Assembly (NCBI RefSeq): GCF_900086585.1 | Contig: NZ_FLKM01000009.1 | Location: 1,426,001-1,490,000, forward strand | Direction of reading: 5' to 3' | DNA length: 64,000 nucleotides | Source: Emergencia timonensis | GTDB taxonomy: Bacteria > Bacillota > Clostridia > Peptostreptococcales > Anaerovoracaceae | Shown: positions 1-8,600 of the stretch, piece by piece | Numbering within the stretch: position 1 is the stretch's first letter | How the letters are laid out: every line of letters begins with the position of its first letter | Translations under genes and position numbers: made by a program | The notes under the pieces: generated by a model | Database searches by the model: none | Told to the model about the DNA's origin: nothing | Seen by the model: only the letters and a program-made list of their open reading frames with translations

Positions 1-2
1 AC

Positions 3-635
3 GGGGCGGGGGATAATCTTCTGCCAGATCAACTGCCGGAAGATACTGAACTGATCAGAGGGTGGGGGCTTCATCCTTACCACATGATGTTTGGAATTGA
101 GGCGGACTTTGACGGCGTCTTCCTGACCGGCTGTCACAGTGCAGGCGGCACGGATTCCAGCCCTCTGGCCCATACCAACAATTCAAAAAACTGCTGGGTG
201 AAAATCAACGGGGAAATCGCAGGAGAAGCTTATATCAACAGCCTGACGGCAGCCTATGTGGGCGTTCCGACCCTGCTCATTACGGGTGATGCAGGGATCT
301 GTAAATTTATGAAAGAAAAAATACCAGGGGCGGAGATGGTGATTACCACGACTTACGCAGGTAATGCTTCACGCAGCAGACATCCCCGTACCGTAGATGA
401 AGAAATCAGACGAGCAGCGAAAAGAGCGCTGTCCATTTCCAAAGGGCAGTGTTACCCGAAGATGCCGAAAACCTTTCAGGCAGAAATCTCCTTTTTCAAT
501 CATCTGCGGGCCAGGGGCGCATCTTTTTACCCGGGGGCGCGGCTGAAAGAAAGTCATATCGTGACCTTTACCCATCAAGACTGGTACGAAGTGCTCCGCT
601 TTTTCTTTTTTGTTTTAAGTGATAATTTAGTATGA
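3..635 (+). CDS. M55 family D-aminopeptidase (DppA-like), 5'-truncated by the window edge
   Basis: The open frame runs in from the window edge and lacks its N-terminal part and start codon. The visible 210 residues match M55 zinc D-aminopeptidases, which release N-terminal D-amino acids from short peptides. A GCHSAGGT segment followed by PLAHT fits a metal-ligand His region, and NGEIAGEAYINS contains the conserved Glu seen in DppA. An ATG at 84 lies inside the conserved domain and is not the true start. The stop overlaps the Shine-Dalgarno region of the dipeptide epimerase gene, so the two are probably co-transcribed. This suggests joint use of D-residue or murein-derived peptides. Family assignment is firm; the substrate is inferred. 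Confidence 0.85.
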   Translation, partial: GAGDNLLPDQLPEDTELIRGWGLHPYHMMFGIEADFDGVFLTGCHSAGGTDSSPLAHTNNSKNCWVKINGEIAGEAYINSLTAAYVGVPTLLITGDAGICKFMKEKIPGAEMVITTTYAGNASRSRHPRTVDEEIRRAAKRALSISKGQCYPKMPKTFQAEISFFNHLRARGASFYPGARLKESHIVTFTHQDWYEVLRFFFFVLSDNLV

Positions 636-644
636 GGTATGACG

Positions 645-1724
645 ATGAAAATAACAAAGATACAGATAGAAAAGTTTTCGATTCCCTTTACAGAGCCTTT
701 TCAGGTGGCCTTCGGACTGATCACCGATAGCGAAAGCTGGACAGTGAAAGTGATGACGGATGAGGGGGTTTACGGTCTCGGTTCGGCAGCGCCTTTGGGA
801 TTCGTCACGGGAGAAACCATGGATACCTGTTATCTGGTTTTAAAAATGCTTGCAGAGGCGATGATTGGGCGTGATCCCATGGATATCCGGGGAGCCCACG
901 CCCTGATGGACGGTTTGATTTACGGAAACGGGTCTGCCAAATGTGCCATCGACACAGCTCTTTATGACATTATGGGGAAAAAGAAAGGACAGCCATTGTA
1001 TCGCCTGCTGGGCGGAACAAATCCGACGGTTTATAACGATATTACCATTGGAATTGACGAACCGGCAAAAATGCGTGCTGAAGCCGAAAAGCATGTAAGA
1101 GAAAGAGGCTTTCGTATTCTGAAAGTCAAAACCGGCATTGATCTGCAGCGAGATATCGAAGCGCTGACGCAGATTCGACAGGCGATAGGAGAAGAGGTCC
1201 GTATCCGCGTAGATGCCAATCAAGGATATGATCTGGAAACTGCGCTGACGGCCTGCAAAGAACTGGAATCCTTAGGAATTGAGGCGATGGAGCAGCCTTT
1301 GCCTTGGTGGGATTTTGATGGAGCGGCGGAACTGAAACGCAGAAACGAGACGACAGTAGCTCTGATGCTGGATGAATCGATTCATTCCCCTCACGATGCC
1401 AGCAGGGCAGCAAAGCTGCAGTGTGCGGATTATTATAATATTAAACTGATGAAGTGTGGAGGCCTTTATCACGGTCTCCAGATTGCGGATATCGCGGAGG
1501 GAGCAGGCGTCTCCTGCATGGTCGGATGTATGCAGGAGAACAAGATCAGCTTGACGGCAGGTATCAGTTTGGTGGCTGCGAAGAAAGCTATTATTGAAGC
1601 AGACTGTGACAGCTTTATATTTTTCCCAGGAGATGATGACGGAATTGCAGGCGGCTTTACGCGAGAGGGAGGCGTTTTCACATTGACAGAAAAACCGGGT
1701 CTGGGCATTGAGGCGGATTTTTAG
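645..1724 (+). CDS. Dipeptide epimerase (enolase superfamily, L-Ala-D/L-Glu epimerase type)
   Basis: This 359-residue protein has the layout of muconate-cycloisomerase-group enolase superfamily enzymes: an N-terminal capping domain, then a TIM barrel. The catalytic set is visible: K160/K162 in a LKVKTG motif, metal ligands D190 (RVDANQGY), E216 (EQPLP) and D243 (LDES), and K267 (NIKLMK) on the far barrel face. Dipeptide epimerases interconvert L,D- and L,L-dipeptides, mostly from murein peptides. An ATG at 639 also exists, but the GAGG at 634-637 is correctly spaced only for the ATG at 645. Flanking D-aminopeptidase and racemase genes support a role in D-amino acid peptide recycling. The exact dipeptide specificity cannot be read from sequence. 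Confidence 0.88.
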   Translation: MKITKIQIEKFSIPFTEPFQVAFGLITDSESWTVKVMTDEGVYGLGSAAPLGFVTGETMDTCYLVLKMLAEAMIGRDPMDIRGAHALMDGLIYGNGSAKCAIDTALYDIMGKKKGQPLYRLLGGTNPTVYNDITIGIDEPAKMRAEAEKHVRERGFRILKVKTGIDLQRDIEALTQIRQAIGEEVRIRVDANQGYDLETALTACKELESLGIEAMEQPLPWWDFDGAAELKRRNETTVALMLDESIHSPHDASRAAKLQCADYYNIKLMKCGGLYHGLQIADIAEGAGVSCMVGCMQENKISLTAGISLVAAKKAIIEADCDSFIFFPGDDDGIAGGFTREGGVFTLTEKPGLGIEADF

Positions 1725-1733
1725 GAGAGAGAG

Positions 1734-2435
1734 ATGGATGGTGCAATCGGAATAATCGGCGGTATGGGTCCCCTGGCTACGGAACTCTTCTACAAAATGG
1801 TCACAACCCATACAGCAGTTCAAAGTGATCAGGAGCATGTCAGAATGATTTTACTCAGCGATACCTCTATGCCGGACAGGACTGCCGCAATTATAAATGG
1901 GGATAGCCAAAGAATCAGAGAACAGATGCTGCAGGATGCTTTGTTTTTGCAGGACAGCGGCTGCAGAGCCCTGGCAGTCACTTGCAATACGGCTCATTTT
2001 TTCATAGATTCCATTGAGAACGCTCTAGACATTCCCGTGATTCACATGATTCGAGAGACGGCTCTTGAAATGAGCGTGCTTTATCCAGAGGGGAAAATCG
2101 GCGTCATGGCGACCCAGGGGACGATTGAAACAGGCCTGTACCAGCAGGCCTTGTCCGCCTGTGGTCTAAAGCCGTACATACCGAAAACTTCGATTCAGAA
2201 AGAAATCATGTATCAGATTTACGAGCGGATAAAGGCAGGAAAGTTTTATGATGCAGAACGCTTTCGGCTGATAGAAGAGGATTTCAGGAATGCAGGCTGT
2301 GACTGTGTTTTGCTGGCATGTACAGAGTTGTCGGTAATCAGGGAGCAGGAACATCTGAACAACTGGTTTGCAGATCCCATGGAAATCCTGGCAAAAAAGG
2401 TAATTCTCTTTGCAGGAAAAGAATATAAGGAGTAA
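1734..2435 (+). CDS. Aspartate/glutamate racemase family protein
   Basis: This 233-residue cytoplasmic protein of the PLP-independent Asp/Glu racemase family begins with the typical GIIGGMGPLAT motif. The two catalytic cysteines sit in AVTCNTAHFF (about residue 83) and LACTELS (about residue 196), so the two-base mechanism looks intact. The family includes YgeA-type broad amino acid racemases and aspartate racemases. The gene follows the epimerase by 9 nt, with a GGAGAG ribosome binding site between them, and precedes the M18 aminopeptidase by 5 nt. A role converting D-amino acids released by its neighbours is inferred. Confidence 0.85.
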   Translation: MDGAIGIIGGMGPLATELFYKMVTTHTAVQSDQEHVRMILLSDTSMPDRTAAIINGDSQRIREQMLQDALFLQDSGCRALAVTCNTAHFFIDSIENALDIPVIHMIRETALEMSVLYPEGKIGVMATQGTIETGLYQQALSACGLKPYIPKTSIQKEIMYQIYERIKAGKFYDAERFRLIEEDFRNAGCDCVLLACTELSVIREQEHLNNWFADPMEILAKKVILFAGKEYKE

Positions 2436-2440
2436 AATAG

Positions 2441-3820
2441 ATGGAAAGAGCTAGTACATGGCAAAGTTATGACGAAGGGCAGCTGCAGCAGCTGGAAGTC
2501 CTTTGCACAGAATACAGAGCGTTTCTGGACAGAGGAAAGACAGAAAGAGAATGTGTGAGCATGGTTGTTTCTATGGCAGAAGCTGCCGGATACAGGAATC
2601 TTGAGCAGGTGATCAGAGATGGCGAATCCCTGAAAGCAGGAGACAAGGTTTATGCGGTCTGCATGGGAAAGGCCGTGGTTCTTTTTCAGATAGGTAAGAA
2701 AAATATAGAAGAAGGGATGAACATTTTAGGCGCGCACATCGATTCGCCCAGACTGGATGTGAAGCAAAATCCTCTTTATGAAGACGCTGGCTTTGCATAT
2801 CTGGATACCCACTATTACGGCGGAGTGAAGAAATACCAATGGGTAGCCATGCCTTTGGCAATTCACGGCGTGGTGGTACGGAAGGACGGGCAGACAAGCA
2901 GCGTGATTATCGGTGAAGTGGATGATGATCCCGTGGTAGGAATTACAGATCTGCTGCCCCACCTTGCAGCAAAGCAGATGGAGAAGAAGGCTTCTGTAGT
3001 CATCGAAGGAGAGAATTTGGATGTGCTCATCGGCAGTAAGCCCCTGGCGGGGGAAGAGAAGGACCGTGTAAAATCCAACATCTTGAAACTTCTGAAGGAA
3101 AAGTATCACATGGAGGAAGAGGACTTTCTTTCTGCCGAACTGGAATTGGTTCCGGCTGGAAAGGCCAGAGAGGCGGGTCTGGACCGCAGTTTGATCATGG
3201 CCTATGGACAGGATGACAGAGCCTGCGCCTTTACTTCTCTGCAAGCCATGCTCGATACAAGAGAAGTGGAAAAAACGGCCTGCTGCATCCTGGTGGACAA
3301 GGAGGAAATCGGCAGTACAGGTGCCACGGGAATGGCATCCAGATTCTTTGAAAACACAACAGCTGAGGTGCTCGACAGAATGGGAGAGTACAGTGATCTG
3401 AAACTGCGCAGAGTGCTGGCTGGCTCCAATATGCTGTCTTGTGATGTCAATGCTGCCTACGACCCGCTCTTTGCCGATGCCTTTGAGGAGAAGAACGCAG
3501 CCTTTGCGGGAAGAGGGATGACCTTCAGCAAGTATACGGGATCGAAAGGGAAGTTCAGTTCCAACGATGCCAATGCAGAGTATATCGCCCGGATCAGAAC
3601 CATCATGGATAATGCAAAAGTCCACTATCAGTTTGCTGAAATGGGGAAGGTGGATAGGGGCGGCGGGGGAACTATCGCATATATCCTGTCACATTTTGGC
3701 ATGCAGGTCATCGACTGCGGGGTTTGCGTGCTCAATATGCATGCTCCCTGGGAAATGACCAGCAAAGCGGACATTTACGAGACAAAGAAAGGCTATGAAG
3801 CATTTTTGAAAAGAATGTAA
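2441..3820 (+). CDS. apeA: M18 family zinc aminopeptidase
   Basis: This 459-residue enzyme has the length and motifs of clostridial M18 aminopeptidase 1. GAHIDSPRLD carries the first zinc ligand (H99), YGQDDRACA the bridging Asp, DKEEIGSTG the catalytic Glu pair, and NMHAPWEM near the C-terminus the last His ligand. It should cleave N-terminal residues from peptides in the cytosol as a dinuclear zinc enzyme. It closes a tight four-gene run with the epimerase and racemase, which suggests a peptide utilisation operon. No insertion or truncation is seen. The long minus-strand open frame over it is an antisense artefact. Confidence 0.92.
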   Translation: MERASTWQSYDEGQLQQLEVLCTEYRAFLDRGKTERECVSMVVSMAEAAGYRNLEQVIRDGESLKAGDKVYAVCMGKAVVLFQIGKKNIEEGMNILGAHIDSPRLDVKQNPLYEDAGFAYLDTHYYGGVKKYQWVAMPLAIHGVVVRKDGQTSSVIIGEVDDDPVVGITDLLPHLAAKQMEKKASVVIEGENLDVLIGSKPLAGEEKDRVKSNILKLLKEKYHMEEEDFLSAELELVPAGKAREAGLDRSLIMAYGQDDRACAFTSLQAMLDTREVEKTACCILVDKEEIGSTGATGMASRFFENTTAEVLDRMGEYSDLKLRRVLAGSNMLSCDVNAAYDPLFADAFEEKNAAFAGRGMTFSKYTGSKGKFSSNDANAEYIARIRTIMDNAKVHYQFAEMGKVDRGGGGTIAYILSHFGMQVIDCGVCVLNMHAPWEMTSKADIYETKKGYEAFLKRM

Positions 3821-3843
3821 TAAATTTTAAGGAGAGATGAAGT

Positions 3844-4758
3844 ATGACGTGGTTAAAAGAATATCCAAGAGAATATTATCAAAAATACGAAAGAGTCCAG
3901 GTACAGAGCGACTATGGATGGTATCAGGTTTACAGGCTGCCGGGAAATGTGTACGCCATCTGTGAACCCCAGCATTTTCAAGAAGTGAATTTCTTTCTCA
4001 TCGTGGGAGAGCGCCGGGCGCTGCTGCTGGATACTGGCGAAGGATTCTGCCCCGTCAGACCTTTGATCGAGGAACTATATAGCGGAGAAATCATTGCCTG
4101 CAACAGCCATTTCCACTTCGACCATATCGCCTCTAATTATGAGTTTCAGCCAATTCACGTCTATGAGGATGATTACGTCAGACAGGTAGCTGAGAACGGT
4201 CTGCCCAAGGAGGCCTTAGGCGCTCAGTTAGACGAAGAGATGTTCCAGTTCGGCTATCCCAAAAACCTGGATGCAGAGCACTTTTACATCAAGCCTTATG
4301 AGACGGTGCCTGTGGCGGACGGCCATATCTTTGATCTTGGCGGCCGCAAAATAAAAGTCTTACATACGCCTGGTCACAGCAATGACTGTATCATGCTCTA
4401 CGATGAAGAAAATAAAATTCTCTTTACGGGCGATACCTTTTATCTGGGAGCCCTTTATGCCCACTTTGACTGTGATGAATTCGGCCATGGCAGTGTGGAG
4501 CAATATTGTGAAACCATGAAACGTCTCGCGGCAGAGATTCCAGAAGACGTAAAATTGTACTGCTCCCACAATGACTTTATCGCAGACTGGCATAAGCTGC
4601 AGGAAACAGCCGATGCACTTCAGCATATCATCTGCGGCGAAACGGCAGGGGAGAAAGAAGTATCCATCGGTCATACCTATCTGGAAGGCGGAAAAACAAT
4701 CAGTGAATACCCATGCGATGGGTTTTCCATTGTCTATAATACATCGCATTTGAAGTAA
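3844..4758 (+). CDS. MBL-fold metallo-hydrolase
   Basis: This 304-residue metallo-beta-lactamase-fold protein carries the signature HxHxDH as HFHFDH at residues 89-94, a HTPGHS segment with the third His, and FTGDTFYLG with the bridging Asp. It is preceded by AAGGAGAG and starts 23 nt after the aminopeptidase, so it probably ends the same transcript. A rho-independent terminator follows. The MBL family is too broad for substrate prediction; the context suggests a small amide, thioester or lactone from peptide metabolism, but that is only inference. Confidence 0.85.
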   Translation: MTWLKEYPREYYQKYERVQVQSDYGWYQVYRLPGNVYAICEPQHFQEVNFFLIVGERRALLLDTGEGFCPVRPLIEELYSGEIIACNSHFHFDHIASNYEFQPIHVYEDDYVRQVAENGLPKEALGAQLDEEMFQFGYPKNLDAEHFYIKPYETVPVADGHIFDLGGRKIKVLHTPGHSNDCIMLYDEENKILFTGDTFYLGALYAHFDCDEFGHGSVEQYCETMKRLAAEIPEDVKLYCSHNDFIADWHKLQETADALQHIICGETAGEKEVSIGHTYLEGGKTISEYPCDGFSIVYNTSHLK

Positions 4759-4851
4759 AGACCGAGTGCATGAGGGAGGGCAGCTCCTATGCACACATGT
4801 CGCCCGTATGAAGCGTCTTTTGACGACGTCCGATATTATAAAGAGATTAGG

Positions 4852-4880
4852 ACTCTGCAATTTATGAAATTTTGCAGAGT
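4852..4880 (+). terminator. Rho-independent terminator after the peptide-utilisation operon
   Basis: A 9-bp perfect stem (ACTCTGCAA paired with TTGCAGAGT) closes an A/T-rich loop and is followed by TTCTTATTTT. It lies about 90 nt beyond the MBL hydrolase stop and ahead of an independently expressed gene. Confidence 0.75.
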
Positions 4881-4946
4881 TTCTTATTTTGGTGCTGCAT
4901 TCCCTATACAATAGATGTAAAATAATGGAAACAAAAGGAGGGGAAG

Positions 4947-5732
4947 ATGTACAACACCAGTGATTATGTAGAAGAAGATTTATGTTTTCAGCGATTGCTC
5001 CGAAGAAAATATCTGCAGCAGCTGCGAGGGCTCCCTGCAGGGGGACTATCTACCTCGATCATTAAGAATCAGACTTACTACTATAGGGTTTTAAACGGTA
5101 AGAAAATATATATCGGGAAAGCCGATTGTAAAGAAGTAGTGCAATTACAGAAGCGCAGATTTATAGAAAATTCCATTAAACGCATTGATAATAACTGCGT
5201 ATTGATGGAGCAACTGCTGAAAGGATATCAAAGCGTAGACCCCGAGGAGGTCATGGCAGAAGAAACAAGGGCCTATCAGACGCCGCCAGAATGCAGCTTT
5301 TCTATGTCAGGTATTCACAATGGTAAAAAATGGGGTAACATGCCATATCGTAAATATAAAGGATTTCCTGAAGGGTTGAAGCACAAGACCTTGAAAGGAG
5401 AAAAGGTTAGATCAAAGTCGGAAGCGTTAATTGCCAACATGCTGTTTGTAAAAAACATAGAATATCATTATGAGGAGGAAATAGATGTTGGAGGGAGAAC
5501 GATCCCACCGGATTTTCGAATTTATGTGAAGAGCCAAAACAAGTTTAAACTCTTAGAACACCTGGGGCTGCTCGTAAAAGAGAAGTATCGGAGTGATGCT
5601 CTGGAGAAGATGGAATTGTATTTTTCCAATGGCTATAGACTTTATGACGACATCTTATTCACCTGCGATGATTTGGATGGACGGATCAACACTCTCGACA
5701 TCGGAAAGCTCATTGACGACTACTGCGTCTGA
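4947..5732 (+). CDS. Uncharacterised protein with PD-(D/E)XK nuclease-like C-terminal half
   Basis: This 261-residue protein has a good AAGGAGGGG ribosome binding site. The N-terminal half is charged and probably helical, without recognised motifs. The C-terminal half resembles the restriction-endonuclease-like fold common in clostridial orphan proteins: KVRSKSEALIAN with E159, a YEEEID strand, IPPDFRI with D189, then LLEHLG with E204. The usual Lys of (D/E)xK is replaced (E-H-L), as in several relatives. No partner methylase, toxin or recombinase lies nearby; it sits alone between a terminator and a mobile-looking inverted-repeat element. Nuclease activity is unproven, and a structural or regulatory role is possible. 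Confidence 0.55.
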   Translation: MYNTSDYVEEDLCFQRLLRRKYLQQLRGLPAGGLSTSIIKNQTYYYRVLNGKKIYIGKADCKEVVQLQKRRFIENSIKRIDNNCVLMEQLLKGYQSVDPEEVMAEETRAYQTPPECSFSMSGIHNGKKWGNMPYRKYKGFPEGLKHKTLKGEKVRSKSEALIANMLFVKNIEYHYEEEIDVGGRTIPPDFRIYVKSQNKFKLLEHLGLLVKEKYRSDALEKMELYFSNGYRLYDDILFTCDDLDGRINTLDIGKLIDDYCV

Positions 5733-5734
5733 TT

Positions 5735-6013
5735 TGTACAATAGAGTTAGGTTTTTTGGGCTTCTGGAGCGTTGCTCGCGTAACTAATATGGATTTTTAT
5801 AAGAAAAAAGGCCAGGCAGCGTCTACTTTTCGAGATACCTGGTCTTTTTCTACGTTGAGATATAGTAAAATCAGTAAATGGGTTACTTTTCGTCAGTTTT
5901 ATCAGAACAAATACACCAGATTCTCTAAGAAAAATAACCAATATCCAGTATTTGGAAGGAAAGGTTACGCGAGATTTGTCTGCAACCGCCAAAAAACCTA
6001 ACCTTATTGTACA
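5735..6013. repeat. MITE-like inverted-repeat element, copy 1 (279 bp)
   Basis: The ends are near-perfect inverted repeats of about 26 bp, beginning TGTACAATA and containing GTTAGGTTTTTTGG on each side, with one dinucleotide swap. Inside are a second inverted pair (CTCGCGTAAC at 5775-5784 against GTTACGCGAG within 5963-5973) and a third (GGTTACTTTT at 5881-5890 against AAAATAACC at 5931-5939), so the whole element can fold on itself. A divergent second copy lies at 36516-36806. It contains no credible gene; the 81-codon open frame inside is probably incidental. No clear target-site duplication is visible. Directly after it, GCGGCGGCCA occurs twice (6014-6023 and 6041-6050). Confidence 0.75.
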
Positions 6014-6061
6014 GCGGCGGCCAACTGACCTGCTATACTAGCGGCGGCCAGAACCCGCTGC

Positions 6062-7795
6062 CTAGTCCCTGAACTGATACTGATACAGCTCGGCGTACAT
6101 GCCGCCGGCTTTGATCAGTTCTTCGTGGCTGCCTCGTTCGGCGATGCCTTCACTGGTCAGGACGATGATCTCATCAGCATTTTTAATAGTGGATAATCTG
6201 TGGGCAACGATGATGGAAGTACGCCCGCGGCCGAGTTCCTCAAGGGACTGCTGGATCAGCATCTCTGTCGCGTTGTCTAGGGCTGAGGTCGCCTCGTCGA
6301 GAATCAGGATTGGCGGATTCTTGAGAAAGACTCTGGCGATGGAGATGCGCTGTTTTTGGCCGCCGGACAGCTTGATGCCGCGCTCGCCGACCTGGGTATC
6401 GTAGCCATTTTCCATGGTCAGGATGTAGTCGTGGATGTTGGCCTTTTTGGCAGCTTCGATGATTTCTTCATCGGTGGCATCCAGATTGCCGTAGGCGATG
6501 TTTTCCCTGATAGTTCCGTTGAACAGAAAGACGTCCTGGGCGACCATGCCGATGTTCTTACGCAGGGCGTATCTGGAAATATTGGTGATATCGATGCCGT
6601 CAATCGTGATGCGGCCGGAATCGATGTCGTAGAAACGAGGAATCAGATGACACATGGTGGTCTTGCCGCTGCCAGACGGACCGACCAGCGCCAGCGTCTT
6701 ACCTTGTTTGATGTCCATGGTCAGATTGCTGATGACAGGCGGTTTGTCCTCATCATTGTCACTGGACTCGTAGCTGAAGGTTACATTTTCAAAGCAGATG
6801 TTTCCGTCCAGATGGTCAGGCTCCATGAGGTTTTCTGCGTTTTCCTCTTCTTCCGGCATATCCATGATTTCACAAAATCTGTTGAAGCCGGTCATGCCCT
6901 CCTGCAGCTGTTCGTAGAACGCGACCAGCTTGTTGACAGGGTTTAAGAACATAGTCATATATAAAAGATAAGCGGCAAATTCGCCAGTATCGATTTTTCC
7001 ATAGAAGAAAAAGAGTCCGCCGGCAGTCAGGACGACCAGGTAGAGCAGATCCATGAAAAGACCCATTCCGGAATTGAAGATTCCCATGGCGCGGTAGGCT
7101 CCTGCACGGGAGCGTTTCAGGTTTTCGTTGACCTGGTCAAATTTTTCATTTTCATGCTTGTCCGCTGTATAAGCTTTGGACACGCGGATGCCGGCAATGG
7201 CGGTTTCCACGTTGGCGTTGATTTCGGCGGTTTTTACTCTGGTCTCTGTGAAGGCCTCGTTCATCATCTTCTTTGTTTTGAAAGCAAAAAAGAGCATGAA
7301 CGGAAGGACGGCAAAGGTAATCAGGGTCAGAGCAATGTTGATCTGCGCCAGCATGATAAAGGCGCCGATCAAAATGATCAGGGAGAGAAAGAGATTCTCC
7401 GGGCCATGGTGCGCCAGCTCCGATACTTCAAAGAGGTCGTTGATCATTCTCGACATAACGGAGCCGGTTTTGTGCTCGTCAAAGAAGGAGAAGGGCAGCT
7501 TTTGAAGATGGCGGAACAACTCGCGCCTCATATCTCCCTGGATTCTTACGCCGACGATGTGGCCCCAATACTGGATGATGTAGTTGAGGATCGCTTTCAA
7601 TATATAGATGCCCAAAAGCACGACGGCCCAGGTCACAAAGAGCCGGATGTTTTGATTGGGTACATAGTCATTGATGATGTTCTTTGCAATGACGGGATAA
7701 AACAGGTCACAGCATGCAACGATAAAGGCGCAGACCATGTCAATGATAAATAATTTCTTGTGTGGTTTATAAAATCTGGCAAATTTTCGAATCAT
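6062..7795 (-). CDS. ABC exporter, fused permease/ATPase (MsbA/LmrA type)
   Basis: This 577-residue half-transporter has an N-terminal six-helix membrane domain (about residues 1-300) and a C-terminal nucleotide-binding domain. Walker A is GPSGSGKTT, the Q-loop region MVAQDVFLF, the signature LSGGQKQR, Walker B ILILDEATSALD, and the switch His is in AHRLSTI; all are intact. It probably works as a homodimer exporting lipids, peptides or drugs. A start 22 codons upstream is possible, but the AAGGAGGA site at 7801-7808 (read on the minus strand) fits the ATG at 7795. The gene is divergent from a two-component system. The substrate is unknown. Confidence 0.92.
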   Translation of the reverse strand: MIRKFARFYKPHKKLFIIDMVCAFIVACCDLFYPVIAKNIINDYVPNQNIRLFVTWAVVLLGIYILKAILNYIIQYWGHIVGVRIQGDMRRELFRHLQKLPFSFFDEHKTGSVMSRMINDLFEVSELAHHGPENLFLSLIILIGAFIMLAQINIALTLITFAVLPFMLFFAFKTKKMMNEAFTETRVKTAEINANVETAIAGIRVSKAYTADKHENEKFDQVNENLKRSRAGAYRAMGIFNSGMGLFMDLLYLVVLTAGGLFFFYGKIDTGEFAAYLLYMTMFLNPVNKLVAFYEQLQEGMTGFNRFCEIMDMPEEEENAENLMEPDHLDGNICFENVTFSYESSDNDEDKPPVISNLTMDIKQGKTLALVGPSGSGKTTMCHLIPRFYDIDSGRITIDGIDITNISRYALRKNIGMVAQDVFLFNGTIRENIAYGNLDATDEEIIEAAKKANIHDYILTMENGYDTQVGERGIKLSGGQKQRISIARVFLKNPPILILDEATSALDNATEMLIQQSLEELGRGRTSIIVAHRLSTIKNADEIIVLTSEGIAERGSHEELIKAGGMYAELYQYQFRD

Positions 7796-7924
7796 TCTTG
7801 TCCTCCTTATTTCAGAAACGTAATATATATAATATACCACAAAATGGCTGCAACAATCCATGGTTTCCCTTTTTGATTTGCTTTTCCTATGATAAGATAG
7901 AATATATGAGAAAGGAAATACGAT

Positions 7925-8593
7925 ATGAAGAAACTTGCGATTATAGAGGACGATAGATTATTTAACGAGGCGTTATATCAATTTCTGGTGCAATCAGAAT
8001 ATGAGATAAAACGAGCCTTTTCCTTTGCCGAAGGCATTTTGCTGATTGAAGAAGACATTGATTTAATGATTATCGATATCAATCTTCCAGGCGGGGATGG
8101 CTTAGCGCTGTGCCAAAGAGCGCACGCCTTCAATCAGATTCCCGTCATTTTTCTGACTGCCCGCGACGAAGAGGAAGACATGATCCGCGCCTTCGACTTG
8201 GGCGCAGACGATTACCTGGTGAAACCCTTTCCCATGAACGTGCTGCTCAAACACATCGAGGCAGTGCTCAGGAGAACAGAAGAGGAAAAAAACATTTTTC
8301 ACTATATGGATCTGACGGTGGATTTTGACAGCAGACGGGTGACATATCGGGAACAGGAAATTAAACTGACTGTTAAAGAATTTCAGTTGCTTACAATTCT
8401 GATTAAAAACAAGGGACAAGTAGTGACAAAAGAACTGATTCTCGATAAAGTATGGGACCAGAGCGGCGCTTTTGTGGAAGAACATACGATTAACGTGACT
8501 TTGAGCAGACTGAGAAAGAAGATTGAGCCAGATCCGACAAACCCGAAATTTATCAAGAATGTTTTCGGTCTGGGTTATGTCTTCGGAAAGTAG
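7925..8593 (+). CDS. OmpR-family response regulator
   Basis: This 222-residue protein has a receiver domain (1-115) with acidic pocket D9/D10, phospho-acceptor D51 (IIDINLPGGDG), T78 and K100 (YLVKPF), then a winged-helix DNA-binding domain ending in VFGLGYVF. It is followed by its kinase gene with a 7-nt gap, and then by an ABC transporter of the FtsX class, an arrangement typical of Firmicute systems that sense antimicrobial peptides or envelope stress. It probably controls the downstream transporter and perhaps the divergent exporter; the sequence does not show the binding site. Confidence 0.93.
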   Translation: MKKLAIIEDDRLFNEALYQFLVQSEYEIKRAFSFAEGILLIEEDIDLMIIDINLPGGDGLALCQRAHAFNQIPVIFLTARDEEEDMIRAFDLGADDYLVKPFPMNVLLKHIEAVLRRTEEEKNIFHYMDLTVDFDSRRVTYREQEIKLTVKEFQLLTILIKNKGQVVTKELILDKVWDQSGAFVEEHTINVTLSRLRKKIEPDPTNPKFIKNVFGLGYVFGK

Positions 8594-8600
8594 GGAAGAG

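Noticed and set aside
2726..3625. Long minus-strand open frame of 299 codons inside the M18 gene
   Set aside because: It is fully antisense to a gene with intact M18 motifs and shows no ribosome binding site or recognisable domain.
5756..6001. 81-codon frame inside the first inverted-repeat element
   Set aside because: It follows the palindromic structure, has no ribosome binding site, and the second element copy does not preserve the frame.
7154..7753. 199-codon plus-strand frame opposite the ABC exporter
   Set aside because: Antisense shadow of a conserved membrane domain; composition is that of a complementary strand.
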